Origin: Owenia fusiformis
Taxonomy: Eukaryota > Annelida > Polychaeta > Sabellida > Oweniidae
DNA: 64,000 bases
Assembly (NCBI GenBank): GCA_903813345.2
Contig: CAIIXF020000005.1
Coordinates: 30,013,375 to 30,077,374, forward strand
Direction: 5' to 3'
Made by a program: the position numbers and the translations under genes. The stretch's first letter is position 1. Every line of letters begins with the position of its first letter. Of the stretch, positions 31,901 through 46,900 are shown piece after piece. The notes under the pieces were generated by a model. It did not search any database and was not told the DNA's origin. It saw only the letters and a list, made by a program, of their open reading frames with translations.

Positions 31901-34900
31901 CTACCCGGGGTCAACCCAGTTGTCCGAAACCCAGTTCTCCGAAACCCAGTTTTCCGAAACCCAGTTGTCCGAAACCCAGTTCTCCGAAAATTAGGGGAAT
32001 CTTATTTGAAAAATACATTTTTTAAACGAATCTCAGGTTGTCGCAACCTCTGCGAATCACAACATAACATTGGAATAACGTTGACATCATTGCAAAATTA
32101 GGCTAAATGTGCTAAGTCAAGACGTTAATTGTTTAATGTTTAGCCTACGAAAGTTCATATACAGGTGATAGATGTTCAAACAAACAAAGTTAAATTATAT
32201 TATCCTCATTGTAAAATGACGTTTACACAACATACATAGGGGTCTACAATTTTTTAAACCATATTTCTTTATGGCCCATGGGCCTTTTTTGAGAGGGAAC
32301 AACATTTTTCCAATGGGTGACGGGCGTTCATAAAAGGAAAAATAGCTTTCCCAAGCCAGTGGGCATTTATTTAGTAAAGTTGACACATACATCTTTTGAA
32401 ACCAAAACTTATTCTTCTCTTACGTACTCTGTTTGAGAAATAGAGATTAAATTACCTACATGGCGAAAATGAAACTTCTTGCGAATGGGAGAACATCCAT
32501 TTTGATACGAGGACAGCCTGCCTTCGTTTCCAGTTGATCCCAAGTGATTAAGTTAAGAATGTTTTGTTCTTTTACGATTTGAGAAAATACAGAGACTAAG
32601 AAAATTAAATGCGACGAAATATTTTGACAACGTAATATGTATACCTGTTTCATTATATATAGTACTATATGCGTAAACTTATTTAATCTGTTTCAAAATG
32701 ATTCATTTTATTTTGCCTTTATAAAAGAGATTGAAGAAGATAACATAAACTGTTACGTAATATATATTGTGTTTTGATAACCTTTTTTAGAATCACAATG
32801 GAAAATAAATCCCCTGTTCCTGCCATTCTGGTAACGCGTGCAATGGATGCAATTCAAAGTGAGAGAGAGAGAGATCTATGAACATCAGAATGCGTCCAAG
32901 CCATTAATTTGGCCAAATGCATGGCATGAAACTGGCCTAAGCTTAGGTACGTCTCCCCTTTCTCGTAAATTATGACTATATTTTTCGGAGTAATGGGTTT
33001 CGGACAAGTGGGTTTCGGACAACTGGGTTTCGGAGAACTGGGTTTCGGACAACTGGGTTTCGGACAACTGGGTTTCGGAGAACTGGGTTTCGGACAACTG
33101 GGGTGCACCCGATTTACCCACCTTTCAACCGCAATTTACGTAAAAAAAACACATCCAATGTACAACATTTCTGTACAATGTTTAGCAATAATGCCTTCCT
33201 TAATATATAGCATTGTAGTTTGATACCTTAACTGAAATAAATCAAATACGATAGGCTTTCTCGTGTTTGTTTTTATTTATTGATTACATCCGGTTGCGCA
33301 TGTGCAATGCAATATTTAACGAGGTCAAACCAATTAGCGTAAATTGCTAAATTATTTACTTTTCAATGCAAAACAAGAACATATAAAGTGTATTGAGTTA
33401 TTCTATTTGAATAATTTGATGGGTATGTTGGAGTTATTCAAGGTAGGTTGAGCCGAGAACACTTGAAAACATTGCTACCGGAAGTGAAAGTTTGTAACTT
33501 TCCGAAGAAAGTTTTTCTGAACTTTTTTTCCAAAATCATTCATTTTAATCGCGAATAAATCGAGTGTTCAAGAGCCTCTACTCGAGTAGGATAATTCACA
33601 CGAGTCCCACCACTAGTATGGAGTTACAGCACTAAGGCTCTTGGCGCATAGATAAACCAATAGAAACTGAAAATCAGTGTCTATTACCTACCTAAATAGT
33701 GTTTTACCCCCTCCCTCCATTGTAATTATTTACGTTTTTTAACAGAATCAATGTTTTGACCCTGCCTCTTACCATTCCCAATAGTTTATGATTTTGCCTT
33801 AAAAGAGAGCTTCATCTTCCAAGTTAGAAGCTTTGACACCTCTAATAGGTACACCTCTAAAATGCACTTACCAAAGAAGTAGACAGATTTGATTTTGTAT
33901 CATAGTGAACTAATTTTTGTCCTCGTCAAAGATGGCCAAAATTGCCACGGTATTAGAAGGAAGACTTAGCTCATTTGTGGCGTTAGATAAAATGAAATTG
34001 TTCATACACGACTGGCTCTTGAACACTTTAATCCACGTAACTAATGAATGACTTTCATCAGTGGTCATTCATGGATAAAACTTTATACTAATCATTGAGT
34101 CTTGTTTCAAGACCCTGTACCCTTGCTTATCTACTTCTTCAACTGTTCTTTAGGGGGGGGGGGGATCTTGAGGCAAGACTATGACTTTCATTTCTGTGTA
34201 TAAATGTTCATATGTAGATGATTGGCATATTCTTACATGTATACTCGTATATTGTTACCTTAATTCAATTCATGAACATGTACGTACTTGTGTCTTAATC
34301 TTTGTTTGAATGGCTTTTGGGCTAATTCAGAGTCATTGTCTTCTAGGTCTTTCCAATCCAATTTTTGTAGGTTTTCTGTGATCTCATAACATTAATATTT
34401 GATTTTTTGTTTTTTGGTTAATAAGTTTAAGGTAGGCCATGGAGAAAGGATTATACATATGAGATTGCATTACTAACAGCATGCAAACATTTCCTTAAGT
34501 TGTTCTCTTCCTACCTTAAGTCTATTGTTCCTAAATTTTTATTCTGTCTCTACCGGCTAATGACAAATATGGTTTGTTATGCTTTTCTCAGAAAGAACTT
34601 CACTTTTGAACATTTCAATTTGTATTATTGTTCTGTTTAATGTCTATGTAAAACTTTCACAAAACTACTTAAATTATTAATTTCAAGATATTTGTATTTA
34701 TATTTAGTTGTTTGATCAAATCTAGTTATAACATGGGATTCAGTTTTTACTAACCCTACTGAAAAAACAGTAGTTCAAACCAATTCTAAGATAACTCTTC
34801 GCCATTTCCCTGTTTCTTTCAGCAAAAATAAGTGAATTTTTTTTTATATACAGTCCCATCATTAATGTGATGATCAAATCTGTACTAAACCATTTTCACA

Positions 34901-37900
34901 GCTAAGTCATCTATTATTTCCAAAACCAATGAGGTCAATTGTATAATTCAGATTCAATCCAAATTGTCAGTCACTTGGTCATTTGACCTAATGGAGTCCA
35001 GGCTAAATCTTCATGTCTTTTAACTCAATCAAATAGAAACACAATATAAAATCTCCCTTTGGAAGACATTGATCATTGAGAGGTATTGATTTAGCTATTT
35101 TACTTCAGTCTCTATGGAATCACTATCAACCTGCATATCACTTGAACTTTGTCAAAATCAAATTGCCAGAATTTAGCATCAACTTTGTGCTTGAATTATT
35201 GGTTTTATGGCTCATTGGTATTCAGCTGATGAGGCTAAACAACAACATTGTAGTAGGACTCATATTTGAAGTATCTGTGCACAAGCGTGCAATCTTTAGA
35301 AACCTCATCTTTTAAAAAAAAATTGAATGTAAATAGTTTATATGTAAACTGTGTGTTTCATGTCTGCATTCTGTATATCTTGGTGATGCAAAGATTAATA
35401 CTAATGCTTTGAGTTTTACATAAGAAATGATAAATGAGTATTTTGAAATGAAAAATGATTATGAATATTTTCCTGATTAATGTGTTTTATAAGAGAGAGA
35501 GATGGTTCATTTATACGAGCAATATTCTATCAATATAGGGTACAAGGAAAGAATCACAATATCTGGGAATATATGAAGATGTTTTTAGTTAATTATTTAC
35601 ACGTACCTCATTTTGTTATACTATGAAGCCATTTGTAGGTTATTCTAGCTCGTAATTTTTAAATTATTTAGGCTTATTTGTCATTAATTATAGGGTACAT
35701 GGACCCCAGACCCCTAAAAACAAGCCTATTTCATAGTTTTGATGAACTTACAAGTGGAATTGGTGCTTTTTGATGTTGTACAGTTTTTGATGTTGTATTT
35801 TTTTTTACTTCAGCTTGATGTTGATATTTGTTATCTGTAACGATTGTTACATATTTTGCAATTGGAACTAGCTGCTGACATTTTGATATAATAATGTGGA
35901 AATTATAATTGCCTTGTGTTCCTTTGGGCCTACCTTGTGAGACAGGCCCCTCCCAGGTCTTCTTAGGTTTTTACTATAGGTACGAGTATAGTAGTTTGAA
36001 GTCATTCCTTCTTCTCAATAGCAAAACTTGAAGACATTAATTCTTGTAATTACTCTGTACTTATAAAAACAACCGTTGCATGATCTATTCTAATAGATTA
36101 CCAGTACATAAAATTGCACAGTTAATATTTTTCTTCTTGTTCATATAGCATGAAAAAAGAGGAAAATATATGAACAGTATAACGCTTAACTCATCAAAAG
36201 TATCATAAAATGTTTCATTAGTGTTCAGGTTTTGCAAAGAATTGAACTGAATATTGAATTAATGTATCAGTTTATTTGCTGCAATACTACAGAGGCTTGA
36301 CTACTGGGTACATTAATTGAGTAGCATGTTCATCTACTTGTGATATCTCGAGTTGAAAATCGTGGAATTGTCAGTGATTGTTGCAAGCACTTTTCTTGTG
36401 GTCCCCTGTGCATTATAATGGACTTGCGGCTTCAAGCATTTCTGGGCACTTTGTTTGTTGAACAAATTCCTATAGCATCTTAAAGTCTACTGGCGTCCCT
36501 ATGGGAGTAATCCATCTTGGATTTTCTCTCTGGATTCGTGTTATCTGGCTGATCCTCTTTTCATTTGTTCTGCAAATCTTTTATTGTTTTCCCCTTTACA
36601 ACGAATCAACAAGATCGATGTGTTTTTCTCGTTTTTGCCGTCACTATTCTGATTAATGCTCTTATTCTTACCCTTTGTAGTAGCATTTCTTTGCAATTTA
36701 TTTAATTAAATGACAATAGGTTCAGGTTGATAACTTACGATTCATTAAGTCTTAGAAACAATGCCTGTTATTGACAAAAATGTGTTTTTTGACTGACATG
36801 TAAAAGTTTACATTCATGCAGTCCATCTGCATTAGTTCATCTGTTTTCAAGTGAGTTACCATCCTACGTGATCTTATTATTGTACACATGGAACTGTATG
36901 TTCATTTTAGTATTAAGCCTTATGCTTTGTCTTAATCTTAACAAGTCTAGTTCAATGACCAAAGTGGTACCATTCCTCCCCCATCATTGAGCTATATGAA
37001 TGGTTAGACTGGATAACTGATAACATACCATTGTATAGAATTAGAGCAGAACTGTCAATCCTCTATTATGTCACCACAAGAAATGGTGACATATCTTAAT
37101 AGTGTCCAACTTTTTTTTGTTAACAGTGGTCTGTGGTTGGTGTTCGGCTCTGTAACAAAGGGCAGGTCATGAATCTTGCGTCTTTAATGCCTTGTTGCAT
37201 CTTTTATCAAAGTACCCTAACTGATTAAAGCAAGCTTACTAGTTAGTGATGCAAGACTATTAATGTGAATTCAATTTATTGCCAAGAATAAAGAAATGAT
37301 GACAAAACATAAATGTATAATATATAATGGAAGTTAGAGCCAGAATTAAAGCTTTCAAACAAACAATAACAAACTAATGTTCTATAATTGGTTCTTTGAA
37401 ATCAGAAAACACATGCCTTGTTTAATAATGTCTGCTTTGGTATGGTCAAATGTAAACTTTATCTGTTTTCTCTCTGATTGTTCAGGATGTCTGTCTGGAT
37501 TATATATCCCATGCATTTTATGTGCAAATATGCATAGAAATCTTATGATTTGCCCTACCTTAAACAGTACATGTATTTCATTTTCATACGTGTGAGTTGT
37601 CAAATGTTCTAAGAAAACTTAACCTTAATGTCAAATATGCCGCTGAGTTTACTTGGTAAAATACTAATTCGCATTCAGTTTCTGCCATATGCTCGTTCCA
37701 ATTTAGGCAGTTATAAGAAAAATGTCTTGATCATCTTTCCTCGTTAACAAGGCAATTGGCCCTTAGAGAAGTTGTGAATAAACCAAGTTGCCGGGTCCTT
37801 GATATTAAAACATTCAGATGAAGTATAATCTATTATTAATAAATGATAAATGGCAATTGAGAATTTATGGACACTAGTGGGAATTAAATGAAGAATTTCC

Positions 37901-40900
37901 ATGATAATGTTGGATTTATATTTGTCGCTATTGAAATGAAAGAAGATATACGCTGCAAAGACTGACAAGAATAAACAATAATGAATAATAGAGTGCAATG
38001 TTAATTTTGCATTAACCATTGATGAGTTATATTTGTCGTACTAAACTTGACTGCACATAAATCAGAATATATGGAGGAAACCTCAATCATAAAGTGTATT
38101 TCCCACTCCCTCCCCTTGTTATCATATATTTTTCTGCAGTCTGTATTTGAGAAAAGGAAATAAGATATCTTGGTTGTTAAACTAAAAAGTAACGTTAAAA
38201 ACACAGATTTAGTTTTTTTTACATGGTTTATATTGATTTCCTTTTGTCTCATTGTTGGTTGTCCTATAACCCCTTCCCATTATTGGATTTTGCCCCTAAA
38301 AAGAGCCTTGTCATCTAGTACTGGCCTCTGAAATCCAGGGTATTTACATATTGGCTTTGTTATTTGAAGTTGTTATAGCCAGAAAGCAAATGCTGGTCAG
38401 AGACTCTTCATTGATATGTACTTTATAAGACATTGACATCAGAAATGTTATCACAATCCATTTATAGGTTATGTTGAAAAAGAATCAACAAAGTGCTAAA
38501 ATTTCAAACTTTGAAACAAGGAAATCATGAATATACATCCTGATGTGTTAGTGAGCTGATAACAAGTAACTACTATGTCCCAAAATATCTTGTTGAAAAT
38601 CAGCATTTTGTTTGAGTCATGTTTTGATACAGTTGTCAGCAAAGCAGAAGTTCATATATGTACAGGGTGTCCCAAAAAATTGTTCCCATATGAGATGGGG
38701 AAAAACTCTTCTCCTTCACCAAAAAAGAAATATCTAGGTGTTTATGAGATTTGAGTGTTATTAATTCATTTACAACTCACAGGAAGTAAGTTTTCCTTTC
38801 GCTTTGTATACTACAGCATTGTAATAAGAAATTCTACAAAATCTACAGTATTCTAAATAATTATACCAATAATAAGTTTATTTGCTTCAGATTTACCCCT
38901 GGGGGATAAGAATGAAGGAGGAAAAACTTGAAAATTTGATTTAGAATATGAAATGAAATCTAAAAACAAGCGAATGTCAAGTTCCTCTTGAAACGTTAAT
39001 AAATCACGAGAAGTGAAATCATGTTCAACAGATGGAAAGTTAACATATTACTATGATGAAATTATTTTCTGTATTTATTTTGTGTAATATAATATTTTGT
39101 TAGGAATTTTGGGATTTTATGATTTCTAGCCTGTGACGGTCTAGATTTAAATATAATTTGTTTTGGTTATACATATATCTCTAGAGTTTGAATTACTTCT
39201 TAATTAGCCTTTTGCACTGGATTTGAATTAGTGTTGTAACTCGCGGGGATTTTTGGAATCGAGTAATTCGCGTGATTTTGAGTCTGAGATCGAATAAGAA
39301 TCGCGATTTTTCATCAAAAAAATAAACAAGAAAAAATCTTACCATTGCATGTCATATGGTCCTTTTTTAGTCCTTTTTTCAATGTTGTTCACTTGCACAA
39401 TACCCTAGGTACGCTAGGTATATCAAGAGTTGTCCATATCTACCGATTTAAATAACATACTTACGATTAATTACGACAAAAATTGAAATATTGTTTATTT
39501 TATGTTTCCCGCCACACATTGTTGCAGCACTTTCATTTCCGGTTCTACGGACTGAATTAATCATGGAATTAAAAAATAGACTCAAAAATATTTCATTTAA
39601 ATTAGATTTATTACTCATATTCATTCAAATAAAAACAAATGATACACAGAACAATCATTTGTACATAGTTTCACCCTGTTTGTAAGAAAAAACAATGCAT
39701 TTGACGTCAGGATTCGCTGTGAAATCGCGAATACGAATACAAATTCGCGAGTCTCAGACTCGTGTAATAATTCGCGAAATCTGAACTCCTAATCGAGCCG
39801 AATTCTATAACACCTTTGCGAGATGATTCGATGACTACGTGAGTACTTATCTACACCACTAATTTGTATGGTATACAATACAAGCATACAAGAGATATTC
39901 TAGAGGTGTTGATATATTATACTCATGACAACTAAAACCATTATCCCTGCAACAGTTTCCAAATCAACAGCTTTAAAATTTCTAATATGATCAATGAATG
40001 TCAGATATATAGACAGCAGTATCATAAATGACACTCCATCTCAATTTTGGAACATTAGAAAATTAAAATCGAACTTCTAGAAATGGATACATGATTGAAC
40101 TGCCATTCTATACTGCTGTATAATAGCACTATGGAGAGAATTCCCAGTGTCAAATTATAGGCGAATGCTCCATGTATTCTCTGATGTTAAAAGATAATAG
40201 CAAGCGATTGTGAGACTCTAATGGATGGCAACATTAATGCCTCTACGTTTCTCTTGTTATTAATGTTATTAATTTAGACTAAAACCCAGAACTGACATTT
40301 TCCAAGAATTGTGCTTTTTGAGTAAAGGCTAATCTATCAATTTCAGTCAATTTTAGCCTGATCAAAGACTTATGAAGATGGCTCAAAAATGAGTAGGTGA
40401 ACATGTGCAAAATAAACATTTTTTTTATATTTTATTGCCGTTGCTGTCTTGTGGTGATTTGAATTTTAAGTGCAATGTCAAAAGTGACTCTATATATATT
40501 TCAGTGCTCTAGTATTTCACAATAATAAGACACATAATTCTAAATAAAAGACAATACAAATGCATATTGGGAAATTATGTTTCTAAAATGTGTTATGATT
40601 GGAAATATCAGAACCACCATACATCCTGACTTAATTCTCTGTAACAAGTTAAAACTATTTCTTGCATGAGTAAAAACCTGAAGGCAACAAATCAAGATAG
40701 ATTAGAGGATTAATGTTTCACTTAATCCAGATTGCTATTAATTGGCTGGATGCTCATCAAGTTCAGTTATTTTGATTCTACTTCTGCAGGATTCTTACCC
40801 TTTCTCAGAGTAATAGACATTGTCTCTTACTCTACACTATCTATAGTTGGCTGGATTTCTTGAGCCAATCTGGGCCTGCCAATCATCAGTCATTATTGAG

Positions 40901-43900
40901 TTCTCTGATTGCAGAATTCTAACATTTTTGACTTAAAGTTAGCAAGAGTAATCCTGACGCTTCAAGGTATACGAGGGTTGTCCCAGAAGTAATGCACTAT
41001 ATGCTCTAACTTTCTTTCTAGTAGAATCATATGAAAGGAAGACTTGACCTTAGGGAGCTAGTTATGCAAAGATTGTAAATATTTACTAGCAGTTAGTAAT
41101 AATATTGCATGGTTGCTTCTAGTTCATGCCAATTATTGTAACCTTGTCCATAAAATAGCAGTCGCCTCCTTTGCAAAATTGTCTAGGAAATCTTTGATAC
41201 AGTCCTATCATCTGAAAAGATAACTCAAAGAAACATTTGTTTCATTTTAAGATTTTGACATGGCTGGTAACTGGAGATTTATCTGAGAATACATGAAAAA
41301 CAAAGGAAACATGCATTCCTTGGAAAAAATGAGATATCTTTGTACAAAACATGAAACATCTCAAAAGAGAATAGATAATTTCCAAGAAAATGACTGCAGT
41401 ATTTTCATGACCATCATAAATTGCTTGAATGAGTAGATATATCCCAACGCTAATCTCGCCTGCTAAGCTGCAGCGTTCTCGCAGCTGATGGTTCACTTAT
41501 TTTATAGTTACCACATTTTTTACGGCAGCAATTTTATTTGACATTTCCCGGTCGAGTTGACCTAGTTGCAAATTATTGCCTGTTCATGCTGCGGTAATCT
41601 TCAAATGAGTCTTTTGACAACGGTACATTAGGCCAGTTGGTTGAATGGGGCCTGATTGTGTAACTCAGTATAAAAATTTACCAGAGAGAATTGATGTAAT
41701 TCCCAGTGAAATATAATGATATTATCGTGTAAGAGTACTAGACAGTAGCATAAAGAAAAGTAAGACACTCTAATATTGATAAAAAGCCTATTGAGTGATT
41801 GGTTAATTGATTGTATATACATATTCTATAAAACTTGAATTTGATAGAATTATCTCGACAGCTTATCTCTTGTGAAAATGTCTCTTTGGTCGTATTTCTA
41901 GAGGCTAAAATTGAGAAATTAATAAGGAATGAAAAGAATGGGTAAGAGTACATCCTGTTGATTGAACAAGAATGCAATAAGTGTTTTTTGGGGAAAATAT
42001 AATTTGATAAATAGCTGATGGGGTAACTTTTTTACATACTGGTAAGGTTATTGATGTCAAACACAGATGTCAATTATAGATTAGTGGAAGAATGTTGAAA
42101 GGGTTCTGAATATTGGTATATTCCAATGTGAGTGAATGACTGACAATACTAGTACAACTGAATGTCATTAATTTAGATCAGGGGTAGGATGTTCACACCA
42201 TTGTATTGTTATATGCCTTGATTAGAAGCTAGTTACTAATCTTACAGATTGCAACAGTAGGTTAATGGTTGAGATACCATATAAAATGCTGTCACAACCA
42301 TATCCAAGAAATTGTGTTCAAATTATGCACATATAAAGATTGTGTCATATTTATACTAATATTATATATTGCAATCATTTAGAGAATTTTGTTGCAGTTT
42401 TTTCGATCAATTGTGTTGCAAACGATTTTGCTATGATCACTATAATAGCCTTTGCATTCAATTTTAGAATGTATTGTGCCGCAATCATTTGCAATCATTG
42501 TGCAACTATTGTGTTGTGCCTCAACTGAAATTTACAACCAAAATTATTTAATATGAAGACGCAATGGGCAACATTGGAATAGAACTCTTACATAAGACAA
42601 CCCCAAATAAATGTTATTTAACTGATGCAATCAATCATTTATCCTGCTATATGCTACATATTGATTGAAAAAGTAAAATTGGCAAAGAGAGACTTTGTGT
42701 GAACTAAGCTACTCCAGAAACTTAGAAGTTATCCATTTGTACATTTAGAGCCAGAACAAATGTTTGTGTAAGTGCAATCTGAACCAGGAGTTATGCAGAA
42801 TAAACAAAAGCCAGGGTGGAGGCAGGGGCTTGCTGAGCAGACAAAATGATTGGCTTCAGACCTGCACACACACACTGTCACTTTCATCGAGCTTAATCCA
42901 GGGAATTTATATAAACAAAACATGAAAAAGGCAACAGCTTTTCTGACGTTTCGATATAATTCAGAATATCAAGTACAGGTCTGTTTTGTTTTATCTCTTT
43001 ATTTAATTCTTTGACGATAGTGTATTTTATCTTACCCGGAGGAATCTCATGATGTTTTATTTCAGAGCAAGGCCTCTATTAGCAAGAAGCAAGGTGACCT
43101 TTGTCATCACATGATCACTTTGAACATCAGTTTGGAAGATGATGCTGCTGGGAGTTGTATCGAAAAAAATGAAAAAAGATATCTGCCACCAATTTCCTAG
43201 TTAAGCATGAAAATCTAATTATTTGATACCAAGTTTTGTATTGTCAATAAAAAAGAATTAAGTATAATGGTAACATAATCTTACTCTGATGAAATTGACC
43301 TTATTTGACCTTACATTTATACATGTACATGACATCATTTTTGATATTGTGATTGTGTTATGATTTCATATCGTATGGCATCTGCTCATTAGATATTGTC
43401 TTGCCCTCCTTTATCTTTCTTGAAAGCCAGATACAGAGACTAGAATATTTGAACTCTTTTTTTATTTTTTTTAAAGGGTACCCTGGGTCTTCATCTAGTC
43501 AGACCCACAGTAAACAGCCTTGATATGGATTGGGCTTAGTCCATCAGCTGCAGGGATAAGAACAATATATTTTTGGGGGAAATATTCTTAAGCTTCTAAA
43601 TTTGAAATACTTCTGATGCTACATGTAATTCCATTCTATTTATTAGCATTTCAAAATGCGACCACCCTTGTGGTATTTTTTTTATATAGGCTGGCATATG
43701 CTGCAGTGAGATGGACCTCCAAAGTTTGTTCAATATTTTCTTTTATTAACTTGTTCAAAATAGCACAATGCCTTTCAGTATGTTATCTCATCCTGGTTCG
43801 TCAAGTTATCCTGAATGACTGAAAGTAATATATTTGTAGAACAATGTGAAAATTAGTACAATGAAACCTGTAAAGAGGAACACTTCTACAATTAGAACAC

Positions 43901-46900
43901 CTCTGTTAGTGCAACACTTTTCAGAGTCCCAAGTCCAATTGAGTTAATGTTAAATGAACCTCTAAAAGTGGAACACCTCTCAAATTGAACACCATTCAGA
44001 GGTACCAAAAAGGTTCCACAGGTTTTACTGTATATTGGTAGAACAGTATGGAACAGCATTCGCGTTAACGCAAAAAACTTGTGTATTTACGCGGATTTTT
44101 GGCCCAGGACCCCGATATTATAGGACGTAAATTTACTTGTCATGGATAATGGCACTAAAAACAAAAGATATATTCTGATTTTTTTCCACTTCTGTGTTTG
44201 TAAATACATGTATAGTGATGACGCGCATGCGTTGAATAAACAATATAACCTCCCATGATTCCATTGATCACATGCTTAATTTGTAAGCCAATTAAACTGT
44301 CGATCTTGCAGAAATCATTCCCACAATTCATTCGCTACCGATCACCTTCCTCTTGGACAAAATGGCGAACGATCTTTCGATCAGTTGCACTAAGAAGCGC
44401 CATTTTCTTCATTTTCCAATTCGATTATCGCACATTATGTACCCTTTGCATTCGTTTGACTTCACTTCTTAAAAGAGAGCTTCGTCTTCACTCTTTCAAA
44501 CTAAAATAAACCTGTGAACTCACCGCGCCAGTCAGTGCTCGTCGACCAAATTTGACAGACGTTCTTTATATGGTCATTCCTTCTGACATCATCGTTGAGC
44601 CCGAATTGACCAATGACATGCGAATATTTAATTAGAACGCATTTGGCTTATGTTTCTTCAAGCTCGCTGATTGTTGGAAGGTCAGTGCGTAGGTCAAAAG
44701 TTATTTACCCAAACTGTCACCGGTACCTGTTGTGAGGGCGGGGCTACTAAACTGTAATATGGTCTCTACTAGGCAGAGTGTAGTTTAACTAGACTCTGCA
44801 CGCAGGGTACACATTATGATAACAAATGAATTCATTATGTATCATGAAACATTTCCTAAAATTGAATCGGTAATAAATTTGACCTGTAAATCATCACTCA
44901 AATATCTAGGTCAACATATCACGCGACAAGTCATGTGACTTATATGTTTGATTGGCGGGAAATAAAAGGTAGGCTATTTTCTATTTTTCAGAAAAATACA
45001 ATTTAAAATTTTTGGAGAGGACCCAGATTTTTAAAAGCCCTTGGGTCCTGGGACTCAGATTTGAAAATGCCTAGCGTGAATGCTAATGGAAATAACTAAT
45101 GTTAAATAAAAGACCGATTCATTTTCTGGCTTCATATTCTGATAAAGTCTCAATCAGATTGGCTGGGTCATTGGGTCAAATATTTCTAAAAGGTTATGGA
45201 TCAAAGAATGATTTTTAAATTGAAGAGTGTAAACAAAATCAAGCTCTTTAGAAGAATATGCTTTATCTGAGAGCAATTTGGAACATAAGAAAGGTGTGAA
45301 GTTAATTAGAGTCAGGCAGGTATCTGAAAAGTGTGATGGGAGGTTAATTGTAAAACATGCTAGTAGAGATAAACACTTGTCTCATTGTAATTTATTGTTT
45401 TACTGGAAGTAGTAGCATCTCTTGCATGTCTAATGAACATACTAGAAATATGTTACCCTGATTTTGTATCAGATAGGCATAGGACTGCCCTCTAATTAAT
45501 TCACACGGTTATTTTACAGTTTTGTAGTCTGGCCCTTGTGTTGGTGTTGTAGATAACAGGGGGGGGGGCTCCACAGTCTTAAAACGAGACAAACGGTTTT
45601 TATGCTGAAATAGTTTTTGAAATGTCATTTGTAGGAGTTTAAGTGTATGAAATTAATGTGAAGTTCAGTACTTCATAGGCTTATATGAAATGATTTATAA
45701 ATTTGATAAAGCTAGGAACGACAAAAGGCAGAATTTGCAAAGAATAATCCACATGTCATGTAAAAGGCATGTAATTTATTTTGCTTGAGCTCAGTAAGAG
45801 GAATGGGTCAAAATAATTTTCTAGAAATTTTATGACTAAATGCATTTAATTTATTTAATCTAAAGCCATCAATGATAAAGTTGTGTAATTATTGGATCGG
45901 AAAAAGTGTTTTAATATAAACAGCAAGAAATTATTGATTATTGAAAGCTAGTGCAACTTTATGTAACATTGCAAGGTTGAACATTAAACTGGAAGATAAA
46001 ATAAAGTTATTGGAAGTGACAATATTGCAACTTGCATTCATTAAGTTTGCACTGAGACATCCTTCAATAAATGCCTCTATTAAGTGAACAATTTCAGAAA
46101 CATATCTTACTGTAGATGTAGATACCCCCTTGATTAGACACATCAATCCCTTAGCTAAGGGGGGATGGAGATTTGATTTGCAGTTTTTCACCATTCTGAG
46201 CACTTTTCCAGTGATTTTGGGCCAAAGTTTTCAAATATGAAACTTCTGGAATTTTTTGAAAAGGTGAATCCATCCTCCTTGACAAAAGCTGGCTATATGA
46301 AGTGAACAGCTTTTTCAGTGAACATCTTTAACCTTTACCATGCTGCCTTTATTTCAGCAAATATATCCCACGCAACTGGCTTATTTTTCAAAGAGTGCAA
46401 AAAATGATATACCTGGACTAAATAATTAATATCTCAATAACTACTGAATGAATCTGGATAAAATTTTCACAAAGGGAAGATACAGTGGCCTGGCTCATGA
46501 AAAAAATGTTCTCATGAATTTTTTCGTACATTAACACGACTGGGCATAAATATACCATGAATACTCCTCCGGAATCCGCCGCTCCGCCTCTTCGTCTGGT
46601 CAGAATCCAAATCTGAATTTGCAGCGATCGAATGTTCAATTTTTCAATTCAGAAAATATTCTAGTTTCTATTTTCGATGACTGTTATCGGCTTCCAAGAG
46701 CCTAAAGAGCTCGAAATCGTAATCCATTTCCTCCACATTTTCGTTGTGATCGTATTTGTCCACCATTTTGTATGATTCATTCACTAAAAACGACTAAAAC
46801 ACTGTTTAAATTGTTGAATTGAGAATTATTTTTCGAAATATCGCCATTTCTAGGTCAACAGGAAGTCATGTTAGGCACTGAATAAATCGGGCAATCTAAT

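Noticed and set aside
32854-33223. ORFs with repeated Ser-Glu-Thr-Gln, Pro-Lys-Pro-Ser or Gly-Phe-Gly motifs on both strands
   Set aside because: They are translations of the 15-bp tandem units, which stay open in several frames. They are not genes.
41242-41496. 84-codon - strand ORF in the TIA1 intron
   Set aside because: No motif, splice context or repeat homology supports coding; AT-rich introns give such frames by chance.
44223-44231. GCGCATGCG (NRF-1-like) far inside TIA1 intron 2
   Set aside because: It lies within a transposable element with no promoter-like surroundings or adjacent first exon.
46418-46639. 73-codon - strand ORF
   Set aside because: It is inside piggyBac-type copy 1, is not the acidic remnant frame, and has no recognisable domain.
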